Below, piece after piece: positions 16,482 to 25,902 of a DNA stretch of 64,000 nucleotides. This DNA is from JAZMZS01 sp045120955 (GTDB lineage: Bacteria > Bacillota > Clostridia > Oscillospirales > CAG-272): assembly GCA_045120955.1 (NCBI GenBank), contig JBGVFH010000072.1:1-64000 (forward strand), given 5' to 3'. Under the pieces are notes generated by a model. That model was not told the DNA's origin. It saw only the letters and a program-made list of their open reading frames with translations, and made no database searches. How positions within the stretch are numbered: the stretch's first letter is position 1; each line of letters starts with the position of its first letter. The position numbers and the translations under genes were made by a program.

Positions 16482-19109
16482 TTATTTATTTATCTTTGCG
16501 AGAGCCGCCAAAATACCTTCCTTTGTGGCACGGTATTTTTCGAGCTTCTGACGCTCGCCTTCGACTACGGCGGCAGGTGCTTTTGCAACGAAGCCCTCGT
16601 TTGCGAGCTTCTTTTCTATTCTTTCTATCTCGCCGTCGTTCTTTTTCAGCTCTGCCTCAAGGCGGGCTTTTTCTTTTTCCATATCGACTATTTCCGACAG
16701 GGGAATATACGCCGTTGCCGCATCCGTGACAACGCTTACAGCTTCCTCGCCCTCGTATGCGTCTACGACCTTTACTGTCGTTGCAGAAGCAAGCTTGACA
16801 AAGAACTTGTGCGAATACTCACCGAAGACCTCCTTGTCGTCGGTCACGATGAACAGCTCCGCCTTCTTTGAGGGGGGAACGTTCATTTCCGAGCGGCGGA
16901 CACGGACGGCACGGATGACTGCGATTATCTTTTCAAACGCATCAGCCTCCTGCTCGTAGTCGAGCGCCTTGTCGTATACGGGGAATTCACTTATCATGAT
17001 ACTTTCGTCGTCATGAGGCAGCGACTGATATATTTCCTCTGTGATAAAGGGCATATAGGGGTGGAGAAGCTTGAGAGTTTGGCGCAGAACATACGCAATG
17101 GTTCTCTGAGCGGTCTCACAGCCCTCGTCCTCTTTGTTTGAAAGTCTCGTCTTGGAAAGCTCAATGTACCAATCGCAGAATACATCCCAGATAAAGTCGT
17201 ATATTTCCGAGAGCGCAACGCCGAGCTCATAGTTTTCGAGGTTAGCGTTGACTCTGCCTGCGAGTGTGTTGAGCTTTGACAATATCCATTTGTCCTCGGG
17301 AGCGAGCTTGTCGGGGTCGGCTGCTGCGGTGTCCTCAATGTCAAGATTCATCAAAACAAATCTTGCCGCATTCCACAGCTTGTTAGCAAAGTTTCTTGCC
17401 GCCTCTATCTTTTCGTCCGAGAAGCGCATATCGTTTCCGGGTGAGTTGCCCGATGCAAGAGCAAATCTGAGCGCATCTGCGCCGTAATCCTTGATTATCT
17501 CGAGCGGGTCGATGCCGTTTCCGAGCGACTTTGACATTTTTCTGCCCTGTGCATCACGCACAAGACCGTGAATGAGCACGGTGGAGAATGGCTTTTCTCC
17601 CATCCATTCAAGACCTGAGAATATCATTCTCGAAACCCAGAAGGTGATGATGTCATAGCCTGTTACGAGTGTGTTTGTGGGATAAAAGTATTCAAGATCC
17701 TCTGTCTTGTCGGGCCATCCCATGGTAGAGAAGGGCCAAAGAGCGGACGAGAACCACGTGTCGAGCGTGTCGGGATCCTGACGCATAGCCTTGCCGCAGC
17801 ATGGGCAGACTGCGCTGTTTTCTTTTGTAACGACGATCTCGCCGCAATCGTCACAGTAAAATGCGGGAATTCTGTGTCCCCACCAGAGCTGACGGGAGAT
17901 GCACCAGTCACGGATGTTTTCCATCCAATGGAAGTAATTTTTGTCAAATCTCTCGGGAACGAATTTTATATCTCCGTTTCTGACAGCGTCGATGGCAGGC
18001 TTTGCGAGGGGCTCCATTTTTACAAACCATTGAAGCGAAACTCTCGGCTCAACGGTAGTGCCGCAGCGGTAGCAGGTGCCGACGTTGTGAGAGTAGTCCT
18101 CGACCTTGATAAGATAACCGCCTGCCTCGAGGTCGGCAACTATTGCCTTTCTTGCTTCAAATCTGTCCATGCCCGCATACTTCTCGTACTCGTCGATGAT
18201 CCTTGCGTCAGGTGTCATAACGTTGATTACGGGGAGATCATGTCTGCGTCCTACCTCAAAGTCGTTGGGGTCGTGTGCGGGAGTGATCTTAACAACGCCC
18301 GTACCGAAGTCCTTTTCAACGTATTCATCGGCAACGATCGGTATCTCACGGCCTACGAGCGGAAGAGTGAGAGTCTTTCCGACAAGATGCTTGTATCTTT
18401 CGTCTGACGGATTTACAGCGACGGCGGTATCACCGAGAAGTGTCTCGGGACGGGTCGTAGCAAGCTCAAGATAGCCTGAGCCGTCAGTGAGCGGATAGCG
18501 TATATGCCAAAAATGACCTGCCTGATCCTCGTATTCTACCTCTGCATCCGATATTGAGGTGAGACAGTGGGGGCACCAGTTGATTATTCTTTCGCCTCTG
18601 TAGATGAGTCCCTTTTCATAAAGACCGACAAAGACCTCCTTTACAGCCTCTGAGCAGCCCTCGTCAAGTGTAAAGCGTTCACGGCTCCAGTCGCAAGAGG
18701 AGCCGAGCTTTTTGAGCTGAGAGATGATACGTCCGCCGTACTGCTTCTTCCATTCCCAAGCACGCTCGAGAAACTTCTCTCTGCCAAGATCCTCCTTTGT
18801 CAGACCTTCTTTTTTCATAGCTTCTACTATCTTTGCCTCTGTTGCGATAGAGGCGTGGTCAGTACCCGGCAGCCAAAGCGTGCAGCAGCCACTCATACGC
18901 TTGTAGCGGATGAGTATGTCCTGCAGCGTGTTGTCAAGTGCGTGTCCCATATGAAGCTGTCCCGTAATGTTCGGAGGGGGAATAACTATCGAATATGCGG
19001 GCTTTGTTTTGTCGATTGTCGGAGTGAAATACTTTTTCTCGCACCACTCATTGTATATGCGCTCCTCAAAGGAGGCAGGCGAGTATGTTTTTTCAAGCTC
19101 GTGTTTCAT
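16482..19109 (-). CDS. valS: Valine--tRNA ligase
   Basis: Charges tRNA-Val with valine and edits mischarged threonine; a class I synthetase of 875 residues, normal for the family. The HIGH motif is HMGH in PPPNITGQLHMGHAL near residue 47; KMSKS appears in GRKMSKSLGN near residue 527. The editing domain occupies the middle, and the last 65 residues form the Val-specific C-terminal coiled coil (MEKEKARLEAELKKNDGEIER). AAGGA precedes the ATG. A T-box leader upstream (19176-19450) shows regulation by uncharged tRNA-Val. An intrinsic terminator follows the gene. Confidence 0.98.
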   Translation of the reverse strand: MKHELEKTYSPASFEERIYNEWCEKKYFTPTIDKTKPAYSIVIPPPNITGQLHMGHALDNTLQDILIRYKRMSGCCTLWLPGTDHASIATEAKIVEAMKKEGLTKEDLGREKFLERAWEWKKQYGGRIISQLKKLGSSCDWSRERFTLDEGCSEAVKEVFVGLYEKGLIYRGERIINWCPHCLTSISDAEVEYEDQAGHFWHIRYPLTDGSGYLELATTRPETLLGDTAVAVNPSDERYKHLVGKTLTLPLVGREIPIVADEYVEKDFGTGVVKITPAHDPNDFEVGRRHDLPVINVMTPDARIIDEYEKYAGMDRFEARKAIVADLEAGGYLIKVEDYSHNVGTCYRCGTTVEPRVSLQWFVKMEPLAKPAIDAVRNGDIKFVPERFDKNYFHWMENIRDWCISRQLWWGHRIPAFYCDDCGEIVVTKENSAVCPCCGKAMRQDPDTLDTWFSSALWPFSTMGWPDKTEDLEYFYPTNTLVTGYDIITFWVSRMIFSGLEWMGEKPFSTVLIHGLVRDAQGRKMSKSLGNGIDPLEIIKDYGADALRFALASGNSPGNDMRFSDEKIEAARNFANKLWNAARFVLMNLDIEDTAAADPDKLAPEDKWILSKLNTLAGRVNANLENYELGVALSEIYDFIWDVFCDWYIELSKTRLSNKEDEGCETAQRTIAYVLRQTLKLLHPYMPFITEEIYQSLPHDDESIMISEFPVYDKALDYEQEADAFEKIIAVIRAVRVRRSEMNVPPSKKAELFIVTDDKEVFGEYSHKFFVKLASATTVKVVDAYEGEEAVSVVTDAATAYIPLSEIVDMEKEKARLEAELKKNDGEIERIEKKLANEGFVAKAPAAVVEGERQKLEKYRATKEGILAALAKINK

Positions 19110-19175
19110 GTTTGTTTTCCTTTGTAATTATATAATTATTTTTATTATTATCTTAGATATCACAGCCGCAGTGTC

Positions 19176-19450
19176 AAAATCAAAAAGCGCCCTGTGTGTC
19201 AACCGACACACAGGGCGGCTCAAACCGCGGTACCACCTGTATTCGCCGCTGAGTAAGCGGCGCTCTTATGTACTTTTTTAACGGTAAGCACCCGTCAGGT
19301 TCTACTAAAGGGGCATATTCGCCGACTCTTTCCTCCTGCCGCTACGGAACTACAAAACACAGCCTACGGTACGCACTCACACCACCCTGCGCTCTCTTTG
19401 ACCGTATTCCGCCGCATTTACTTTCCGTCAATGCGTTTTATACTTTTATA
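19176..19450 (-). promoter_or_regulatory. T-box leader of valS
   Basis: On the minus strand the conserved T-box core AGGTGGTACCGCGG lies at 19225-19238. It is followed by a terminator with a 13-bp stem (CGCCCTGTGTGTC paired across a 4-base loop, 19187-19217) and a T run. The upstream 200 bases contain the stem I features (an AGAGAG segment, then GGTGG). Uncharged tRNA-Val should pair with the T-box bulge, form the antiterminator and allow valS transcription. I could not assign the specifier codon with certainty. The leader fills most of the 435-base gap to the PHP gene. Confidence 0.93.
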
Positions 19451-19456
19451 TTTAGA

Positions 19457-19485
19457 AGTTTATCACAGAAAAAACCGATTGTCAA
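19457..19485 (-). promoter_or_regulatory. Sigma-A promoter of the valS T-box leader
   Basis: On the minus strand, TTGACA (19480-19485), a 17-base spacer and TAAACT (19457-19462). It places the transcript start near 19450, just before stem I. Confidence 0.8.
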
Positions 19486-19544
19486 CCGAAAAAGTTCAAT
19501 TAGAGCGCTTGCACAGACAAAAACTTTGCGCAAAAATCGTACAT

Positions 19545-20255
19545 TCATCCGTGACTGGGAAGTCCGTCATAGCCCGGATTTTCAAACTTGAATATCTCGA
19601 CCTCGCCGTTCTTGACCGCTTGTGCGTAGTCGGAGACGGATGCAAGTCTGCGCCCGCACAAAATACCGCCGAGATATTTTTGGTTGACCTTGTGATTGTC
19701 ACTGCCTCCCGTTATCGGAAGCGAAAACTCATCTGCATACCAACGGGCACGCCTGTCGAAGGGCATATCCTCGAGGTGCGCCGCATTCATCACCTCGACT
19801 GCGTCAACACAGTCGGGCAGCAGCCGTATCGTCTTTATATACGAGCGTTGGCGAAACGGATGCGCATGAACGATAAAGGCACCGCTCTCATGCGCAAGAG
19901 CACAAAACTCGGGTAGAGACAGCTTGTCGCAGTCCTCGTTTGCGAGCAGCCACTCTTTGTCAAGCCCGTATACCAAAAATTCGGTAGCGGCATGGTTGTA
20001 TTCTATGCCGAAGAACACATCCAGCCCGATCTTCTCGCCCTCTGCCCTTGCGGCTTCATAGCCCGAGCAGAACAGCGCCACCTTCTCCTGCCAGCTCATG
20101 CCGTCCTTTGCCGTGGTGTTTCCGTTGAAAAAGTGATCGGTAATGATTATCCCGTCGTAGCCGTGCCCCTTGTAGTATCTTGCCATATCGGCACCGGACA
20201 ATTTTCCGCATTTTGATGCCTGCATTGTGTGTACATGCGTATCGTACTTATACAT
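19545..20255 (-). CDS. PHP-domain phosphoesterase
   Basis: A 236-residue protein of the PHP metallo-hydrolase superfamily, which includes histidinol phosphatases and nucleotide phosphoesterases. Metal-binding motifs are in the expected order: THVHT at residues 6-10, ITDHF near 39, GIEYNHA near 84, HAHPF near 125 and GGSDNH near 205. The real substrate cannot be read from the sequence. The gene starts 10 bases after the thioesterase stop, so the two are co-transcribed, thioesterase first. The only nearby ribosome-binding sequence is a modest GAAGAG. Confidence 0.85.
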   Translation of the reverse strand: MYKYDTHVHTMQASKCGKLSGADMARYYKGHGYDGIIITDHFFNGNTTAKDGMSWQEKVALFCSGYEAARAEGEKIGLDVFFGIEYNHAATEFLVYGLDKEWLLANEDCDKLSLPEFCALAHESGAFIVHAHPFRQRSYIKTIRLLPDCVDAVEVMNAAHLEDMPFDRRARWYADEFSLPITGGSDNHKVNQKYLGGILCGRRLASVSDYAQAVKNGEVEIFKFENPGYDGLPSHG

Positions 20256-20265
20256 TTTTCTCTTC

Positions 20266-20985
20266 TCAGTCGATCTTTTCGGTTATTATTTCTGCCTCGA
20301 TATTTGTTCTGCCGTCCTCTCTGACGGTACGGATGTAATATGTGTCGTCATCATTCGCACGGTATACCTTCAGCGTCTGACCGAAGGGTGCCTCGTTTAA
20401 AAACGAAATGCTCATGGAAGTCACCCTGCCAAAGCTCTGAGTGAATACAAAATCACAGAGCATATCCGCATATACGGTGTTGTTCATGTGTACGTTTCTG
20501 TCAACGTCCGAGTAGCTGACCGTTCTTTCGCCAACGAGAGACAAGCGGTCGAGCGGTATCGGAATTTTAGCCGGAACGTCAAGCTCAAGCGCATCGTCCT
20601 CACGGTAGTTTATCTCAACGTCTCCCACACGCACCAGCTTTCGGTGTTTGATATCAAGAAGTGCCCATATCGAGCTTGCCTCAGCTACCGTCATGCCGTC
20701 ACGCACAATGCGGTAAGCACGCAAAAAACTGCAGCGTTGGCTTTCCACCGCCCATGTCTGCACCTCTATCTCGTCCTGTGCGTGGATATCCGCATAAACA
20801 CTAAGTGAGATTTTTGACAAAACAAAGACATACCCCTGCTTTGCAAGCTCTTCATAGGAAGGGCCGTCGGCTATCATGCAGTTGCCTGCGACCTCTTGCA
20901 TATATCTGAGTATCGCTCCGGTGCGCAAAATGCCGTTTCTGTCTGTATATTGAGAGATGACCTTGTATTTTTCGCTGTACTTCAT
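20266..20985 (-). CDS. Acyl-ACP thioesterase
   Basis: Releases fatty acids from acyl carrier protein. The protein has 239 residues from the ATG at 20985, where GGAG lies a few bases upstream; the longer frame to 21048 has no start signal. It shows the double-hotdog layout of the FatA/bacterial acyl-ACP thioesterase family: an N-terminal TDRNGILRTGAILRYMQEVAG, then WAVESQRCSFLRAY, and a second hotdog with the active-site Asn/His segment YSDVDRNVHMNNTVYADM. It precedes the PHP gene by 10 bases. A role in membrane lipid homeostasis or short-chain acid release is inferred. Confidence 0.88.
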   Translation of the reverse strand: MKYSEKYKVISQYTDRNGILRTGAILRYMQEVAGNCMIADGPSYEELAKQGYVFVLSKISLSVYADIHAQDEIEVQTWAVESQRCSFLRAYRIVRDGMTVAEASSIWALLDIKHRKLVRVGDVEINYREDDALELDVPAKIPIPLDRLSLVGERTVSYSDVDRNVHMNNTVYADMLCDFVFTQSFGRVTSMSISFLNEAPFGQTLKVYRANDDDTYYIRTVREDGRTNIEAEIITEKID

Positions 20986-21218
20986 ATTTCTCCGCCCTTT
21001 ATTTTTATTACAACTATATATTTTACTATTAAAAGGAAAATAAATCAAGCATTTTATATAATTATTTTCTTTTGCACAAAACGGATGCTGTTTTTGGGCT
21101 TTTTCATACTCAAAGAAAATGCGTTTTTGAAAAAAGCCGATAAAAAGATGTGTGAATGTTGAAATATCCGATAAAACATATTATAATAAACTGAGAAGAA
21201 AGGCATAGGCGGTAGAAA

Positions 21219-22025
21219 ATGAAGATAATAAAAGACCCGTATACAAAACTGAATACACGGACCGTTGTTGCTCTCGGGTGCTTTGACGGAGTGCACACGG
21301 CGCACGCAGAGGTCATCTCACATGCCGTACAAAAGGCGGCGGAGCTTGGATGCGGTGCGGCTGTATGGTGCTTTTCCGAGCCGCCGAAAAATGCGTATCT
21401 CAAGGTACCCGTGCCGCTTATCTGCGACGAAGAGGAAAAGGCACGCCTAATACGCAAGCTCGGTGCGGATATACTCATATCCCCCGACTTTAACGAGAAA
21501 ATAAGCGCCGTGAGCGCCGAGGCTTTTGTGCGTGAGCTTCTGTTTGAATATGCGGGGGCGGTGCACGTTGTCTGCGGAGGGAATTATACCTTCGGCAGGG
21601 GCGGCTGCGGCAAGGCGGAGGATCTCTGCCGTATTTGCAAGTCCTTGGGCATAGGGGTGAGCATTGTCGGTGATGTCAGCATTGACGGGGTAAACGTCAG
21701 CTCGACCCTTGTTCGTGAGGCTGTCGAGAACGGCCAGACCCTCTACGCTGCAAAGATGCTCGGACGGGATTTTTCGCTGTGTGCGGATATATCCGAGTGC
21801 GAGGGCGGCATGACAGAGTTTTTTGTTGGGAGAAAATATCTGTCGCCCGCCGAGGGAACATACAAGGTCACGGTAAGGTGCGGAGCGAGGCGTGAGAGCT
21901 GTGATGCAAGCGTGAAAAAAACACTTGACGGTGCACGCATATCTCTGCCGCTTGCCTTTGACGGAGGGAAGCTTCGTGTCAGCTTTGTATCAAACAGAGT
22001 AAGAGAGAAAAAAACGGTCGGGTAG
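21219..22025 (+). CDS. RibF-like FAD synthetase/riboflavin kinase homologue
   Basis: A 268-residue protein with an N-terminal nucleotidyltransferase fold like bacterial RibF. The first motif is LGCFDGVHTAH (usual GxFDGVHxGH), the second GGNYTFGRGG (usual GxDFxFG), and the third VSSTLVREAVENG (usual SSTxIRxxLxxG). The N-terminal half therefore could bind ATP and adenylylate FMN. The last 80 residues are short and do not show a clear riboflavin kinase domain (GxPTAN motif missing). Either it is a mono-functional FAD synthetase or a divergent paralogue. A spacing of 55 bases separates it from the next gene. Confidence 0.75.
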   Translation: MKIIKDPYTKLNTRTVVALGCFDGVHTAHAEVISHAVQKAAELGCGAAVWCFSEPPKNAYLKVPVPLICDEEEKARLIRKLGADILISPDFNEKISAVSAEAFVRELLFEYAGAVHVVCGGNYTFGRGGCGKAEDLCRICKSLGIGVSIVGDVSIDGVNVSSTLVREAVENGQTLYAAKMLGRDFSLCADISECEGGMTEFFVGRKYLSPAEGTYKVTVRCGARRESCDASVKKTLDGARISLPLAFDGGKLRVSFVSNRVREKKTVG

Positions 22026-22080
22026 GGTCTGCCCGTAGGATAGAGAGCTGGCATACGAAAAAAGCTCGGAGGTAGCCGAC

Positions 22081-24285
22081 ATGAAAATTCTGATGCTGAC
22101 CTCCCGTATGGATATCGGGGGAGCAGAGAGTCACATATATACCTTATGTACGGAGCTTACACGGCTGGGACATAAGGTTTTTTGTGCATCGTCGGGCGGA
22201 AGGACGGCAGAGCTGCTTTCAGAGTCGGGGGTCATGCACATATCCCTTCCCCTTGACAAAAAGGACCCCGTCTCGGTCGTGCGTTCTCTTTGCGGTATCC
22301 GCCGTATCATCCGAGAGCACTCGATCGACACGGTGCATTCACATTCACGCATCCCCTCGGTGCTTGCGGGATGGCTTAGAAAGCATATGAAAACCGCCCG
22401 CTTCGGGTTTGTGAGTACGGCGCATATGCCTTTTCACAGCTCTGCGCTGCTTCGGCGCTTGAGCGATTGGGGCGAGCGGACCGTTGCGGTAAGCGAGGAT
22501 ATCAAGGATTATCTGACGGGCGAGTACGGCGTGTCAAAAGAGAATATCAGCGTTATTTTAAACGGTATAGATACGGATAGCTTCACCCCCTCCGACAGCG
22601 AAAAACGAGCTGCCGCAAAGAAAGCGCTCGGTATATCTCCCGACGCTTTGGTGCTCTGCTGTGCGGCAAGAAGCTCACAGAGCAGAGCGGCGATGCTGTT
22701 GTATCTGAGCGAAAATGCGCCGTCCGTTCTCAGAGAGGGCGAGGTGCTGTTGCTGTTGCTGTCGGGAGCCGTCGGATTTGAGAGGGACATGACAGAGAGG
22801 ATAAGAGAGGCGGCGAGCCGTGCGAATTGCTTGCTTAGCAGAGAGGCTGTCATAATAATAGAGGGAAAGGCGGATATCTGCCCGTATCTGTGCGCAAGTG
22901 ATATCTTTATAGGTGCGTCGAGAGCCGCCGCTGAGGCTATGAGCGCAGGCGTTTGCGTAATACTTGCGGGAAACGAGGGATACGGCGGTATAATAAACGG
23001 GCAAAACGCCCGTGAGCATATCCGCACAAATCTCACCTGCCGAGACAGCCGCATTGACTTTTCGGCTGTTTTGTCGGATATAGAGCGGCTAAGGGATGCG
23101 GATGAGCGCTCTCGCCTGTCTGAATTTTGCCGTGGCTTTGCGCTCTCTCACTTCTCCTCCGTCCAAATGGCAAAGGAGACGGAGCAGGTATATCTGAGCC
23201 TTGTTCCAAGAGAGGCAAAGGGAGATATTTTGCTCGTCGGTCATTACGGAGCGGATAATGTCGGGGATGATGCCGCACTTGTACGAATTGCCGATGCGCT
23301 CGGATGTGATTACAGACTTCATATCGTTTGCAAGAGCAAAAAAAAGCTCGGGCGGATATGCCCCCACAGAGGTATTTGCCGTACTGATGTTTTGAGCATT
23401 GTCCGCACCGCAAAAAAAGCACGGGCGGTCATCTTCGGCGGCGGAAATCTGATGCAGGATATCACCAGCCGCCGCTCGCTTTTTTATTACGCAGCGCTCG
23501 CAAGGGTATGCCGCAGATACTGCGGCAAGCTTGCCGTTTTCTCAAACGGTATCGGACCGCTTTTGCACAGGCGCTCTGAAAAATACGCCGAAATGCTGCT
23601 CGCCGCCGCAAACTATATCTCCATGCGTGAGTCTGACTCTGCACGGTATGCACGGTCGCTCACGGCAAGAGAGGATATACGGCTCGGAGCGGACATTGCT
23701 CTGATAGGACGGTCAAACGGCGAAGGGGCACAGCGTCTGATAGAAAAATACGGACTGACCGAGGGCGGATATTTTGTCGTCTGCCCACGTGTCGGACAGC
23801 ATAGGCGTGATACAGAGGCGCTTGTCGGGTTTATCTCAGAGAAGAAAAGGGAAAAGCTGACGGCGCTTGTCATCCCGATGCAGAGGGATGCCGATGCCCG
23901 TGTGTGCAAAAGCATCGTTGACAGAGCTGACGGGGCTGTGCTTGCCCGTGAGCGGCTTGATGCAGACGATATAGCCGAACTGCTCTCTCACGCACGCTTT
24001 GCGCTCGGAGCAAGACTGCATATGTCCATTCTCGCCCTGCGCACGGATACCGCCTTTGTCGGGTACGACACCGACGGGCGGATAGGCTCGTTTGTTTCTT
24101 ATGCAGGGTGCGGAGGGTGTCTTAGGTCGGGGAGCTTCGGCTCACAGCAGCTGCTTTCGGCTGTAGATGCAGAAGTGACGGCGCATAGCCGCCGCCCGTA
24201 TGCGCATTGCGCAAAAAAACTCCTCGAGCGTGCGCATGAGGATATTGTATCCTTGTGCGGTTTTGTCGGGGAGCAAGGGGAATAG
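22081..24285 (+). CDS. Glycosyltransferase family 4 fused to CsaB-like pyruvyltransferase
   Basis: A 734-residue two-domain protein. Residues 1-370 are a GT-B glycosyltransferase of the GT4 type (start MKILMLTSRMDIGGAESHIY, then VSTAHMPFH and the NGIDTDSF hinge). Residues about 385-700 match polysaccharide pyruvyltransferase/CsaB (GHYGADNVGDDAAL near 387, IFGGGNLMQD, and GARLHMSILA near the end). CsaB adds ketal-linked pyruvate to secondary cell-wall polymers, creating the anchor for S-layer SLH domains. The fusion suggests one enzyme both transfers a sugar and pyruvylates the glycan. GGAGG is 9 bases before the ATG. In most Bacillota these activities are separate proteins. The gene is GC-richer than several neighbours. 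Confidence 0.85.
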   Translation: MKILMLTSRMDIGGAESHIYTLCTELTRLGHKVFCASSGGRTAELLSESGVMHISLPLDKKDPVSVVRSLCGIRRIIREHSIDTVHSHSRIPSVLAGWLRKHMKTARFGFVSTAHMPFHSSALLRRLSDWGERTVAVSEDIKDYLTGEYGVSKENISVILNGIDTDSFTPSDSEKRAAAKKALGISPDALVLCCAARSSQSRAAMLLYLSENAPSVLREGEVLLLLLSGAVGFERDMTERIREAASRANCLLSREAVIIIEGKADICPYLCASDIFIGASRAAAEAMSAGVCVILAGNEGYGGIINGQNAREHIRTNLTCRDSRIDFSAVLSDIERLRDADERSRLSEFCRGFALSHFSSVQMAKETEQVYLSLVPREAKGDILLVGHYGADNVGDDAALVRIADALGCDYRLHIVCKSKKKLGRICPHRGICRTDVLSIVRTAKKARAVIFGGGNLMQDITSRRSLFYYAALARVCRRYCGKLAVFSNGIGPLLHRRSEKYAEMLLAAANYISMRESDSARYARSLTAREDIRLGADIALIGRSNGEGAQRLIEKYGLTEGGYFVVCPRVGQHRRDTEALVGFISEKKREKLTALVIPMQRDADARVCKSIVDRADGAVLARERLDADDIAELLSHARFALGARLHMSILALRTDTAFVGYDTDGRIGSFVSYAGCGGCLRSGSFGSQQLLSAVDAEVTAHSRRPYAHCAKKLLERAHEDIVSLCGFVGEQGE

Positions 24286-24396
24286 ATAATTGATAATAAA
24301 TGATGATGTGTGAAAAAAAGCGAAAAAATGCCTACCGCCGTCGGGGCGGAGCTCACCGCAAAGCGCTTTCACCCATCTGTGATGAGGATATAACTG

Positions 24397-24426
24397 AAAA
24401 ACCGCCGACGTTGTCGGCGGTTTTTT
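24397..24426. terminator. Bidirectional terminator between the glycosyltransferase gene and tRNA-Lys
   Basis: A GC-rich stem (CCGCCGAC with GTCGGCGG, around 24402-24420) is flanked by A5 on one side and T6 on the other, so it can end transcription of both the + strand gene and the - strand tRNA. Confidence 0.85.
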
Positions 24427-24429
24427 GCA

Positions 24430-24505
24430 TGGTGCTCCATCGGAGATTCGAACTCCGGACACCTTGATTAAAAGTCAAGTGCTCTACCGTCTGAGCTAAT
24501 GGGGC
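24430..24505 (-). tRNA. tRNA-Lys (anticodon TTT)
   Basis: A 76-nt cloverleaf on the minus strand starting GCCCCATTAGCTCAG, with D-loop, anticodon loop CTTTTAA (anticodon at 24470-24472), TTCGAATC T-loop and encoded CCA. The acceptor stem has one C-A mismatch at the third pair. Confidence 0.96.
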
Positions 24506-24546
24506 AAAATCATGCTTTAATATAATACCACAGATAATCCCCAATG

Positions 24547-25470
24547 TCAACACTTTTTCAAAAATATTTTTTCAGGTTTATTTTTCCTTTTTTTTGCCGA
24601 CAGCAAGAACACGGTCGAAATAATAAGAGCAAAGCCGATAATGTCAACCGGCATAAAGGTATTTCCCAGCCACAGCCATGATATGACCGCTGAGGAAACC
24701 GGCTCGATGCTTGCGATAACGCTTGCTTTCATGGGACCGACATCGCTTACGGCTTGCAGATACAGAGAAAAAGCCGCAACAGTTCCGATAAGGACGATAG
24801 CGGCTGTTGCGAGCACGCTTCCCGTATCAAGGCTGATATGTGTTTTCCAGACACGCAGAGCAAAAAAAAGTATCACACCGCCGACGGTCATTCCATAGCC
24901 GCTGACGACGGCGCTTGACCTTTTTTCTATGACCTTACCCGGAATAAGAGTATATGTAACGACACTCACCGCCGCCAAAATACTCCACACAAGCCCCTTT
25001 GTTGATATGACAAGGCTTGACGGGTCTGCGTGTGTGGCAATGAGAAAAGTACCCGTCACCGCAAATATGACAGCCGTTACCTCGGCGGGCGTGGGCAGCT
25101 TTCTGCGCATCACGCACACGACTATTGTGACAAGCACGGGGCCCACGTACTGTATGACCGTAGCTGTTGCCGCATTTGTATACTTTATAGCGGTAAGATA
25201 CGAGAGCTGACACAGCATCATGCCGAAAATACCAAAGCACAGTATCCGTGCAAGATCCTTCTTGTCCTTTAATGCTTCTGTTAAGTTTTTGCGCTGTGTA
25301 AAAAATGAGATTATCAGCAGGATAATGCCCGATGCGAGCAGTCTTATGGTTGTGAGCAGGTTTGAGTCCATGTTTTTTATGCTGAGCAAATACTGCCCGC
25401 AACAGCCGGAAAAGCCCCAGCATATACCGCCGATGACGGCGCACAGCGTTCCTCTGATGCTTCGGTTCAT
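24547..25470 (-). CDS. EamA/DMT-family transporter
   Basis: A 307-residue membrane protein with about ten helices in two homologous EamA halves (GGICWGFSGCCGQYL near the start, LVWSILAAVSVVTYTLIPG in the second half, and EPVSSAVISWLWLGN near residue 270, the typical EPV motif). It probably exports small metabolites such as amino acids or their analogues. The ATG at 25470 is chosen; the upstream TTG at 25503 lacks support. Ribosome binding is modest (AAGGAA, about 12 bases upstream). It stands alone between tRNA-Lys and the PqqD-like gene. Substrate unknown. Confidence 0.88.
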   Translation of the reverse strand: MNRSIRGTLCAVIGGICWGFSGCCGQYLLSIKNMDSNLLTTIRLLASGIILLIISFFTQRKNLTEALKDKKDLARILCFGIFGMMLCQLSYLTAIKYTNAATATVIQYVGPVLVTIVVCVMRRKLPTPAEVTAVIFAVTGTFLIATHADPSSLVISTKGLVWSILAAVSVVTYTLIPGKVIEKRSSAVVSGYGMTVGGVILFFALRVWKTHISLDTGSVLATAAIVLIGTVAAFSLYLQAVSDVGPMKASVIASIEPVSSAVISWLWLGNTFMPVDIIGFALIISTVFLLSAKKRKNKPEKIFLKKC

Positions 25471-25539
25471 GTTTTTTAAAGTTCCTTTTCTTCCCCTCGC
25501 CAAAGGCAGATAGCTTCATTTACAGCGTATTTGCTTTGT

Positions 25540-25902
25540 CTATTTTGTGTTGTTTTTCTTCCATTCGACAAAGCCGTAGCTGTCAAGTATGCGGAAAAAC
25601 TCAGCCAACCTCTCGTATGTCGGATGCACACGCTCACCGAAATGCGCCTCGAACGGCTCTGCTATTTCGATAAGATTTTTTTCTCCGTCGATAAGCGGCC
25701 ACACAAAGCTGCCTATCTCGTCAAGATGAATGTGCGAGACCTTGGGCTTTTTCAGCAGAAGCTGTGCCGCTCTGTTAAACGCACCCTTGTTTTCTATGTG
25801 CAGGGTGACTATGCCGTCTTCGTCCGCCGACCACGTAAATCTGGCGGGTCTTTGCGGTACACGCAAGAGATAATTTTCCTGCTTCTTTTTTGCTTTACGC
25901 AT
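25540..25902 (-). CDS. PqqD-like small protein, translationally coupled to the OPT transporter
   Basis: A 120-residue protein. The region FVWPLIDGEKNLIEIAEPFEAHFG followed by TYERLAEFFRILDSYGFVEW fits the PqqD family (small winged-helix proteins that hold RiPP precursor peptides for modifying enzymes). The N-terminal 45 residues are basic and less conserved. The ATG at 25902 overlaps the end of the OPT gene by eight bases (ATGCGTAA), a clear translational-coupling arrangement. No radical-SAM enzyme or precursor peptide is next to it, so the usual RiPP role is not supported by the context. It may act as a partner of the transporter. Confidence 0.7.
   Translation of the reverse strand: MRKAKKKQENYLLRVPQRPARFTWSADEDGIVTLHIENKGAFNRAAQLLLKKPKVSHIHLDEIGSFVWPLIDGEKNLIEIAEPFEAHFGERVHPTYERLAEFFRILDSYGFVEWKKNNTK

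Noticed and set aside
16166..16871. Coding frames across the 16.1-16.9 kb repeats on +
   Set aside because: They run across GC-rich repeats and then antisense to valS; no start signals and no recognisable protein.
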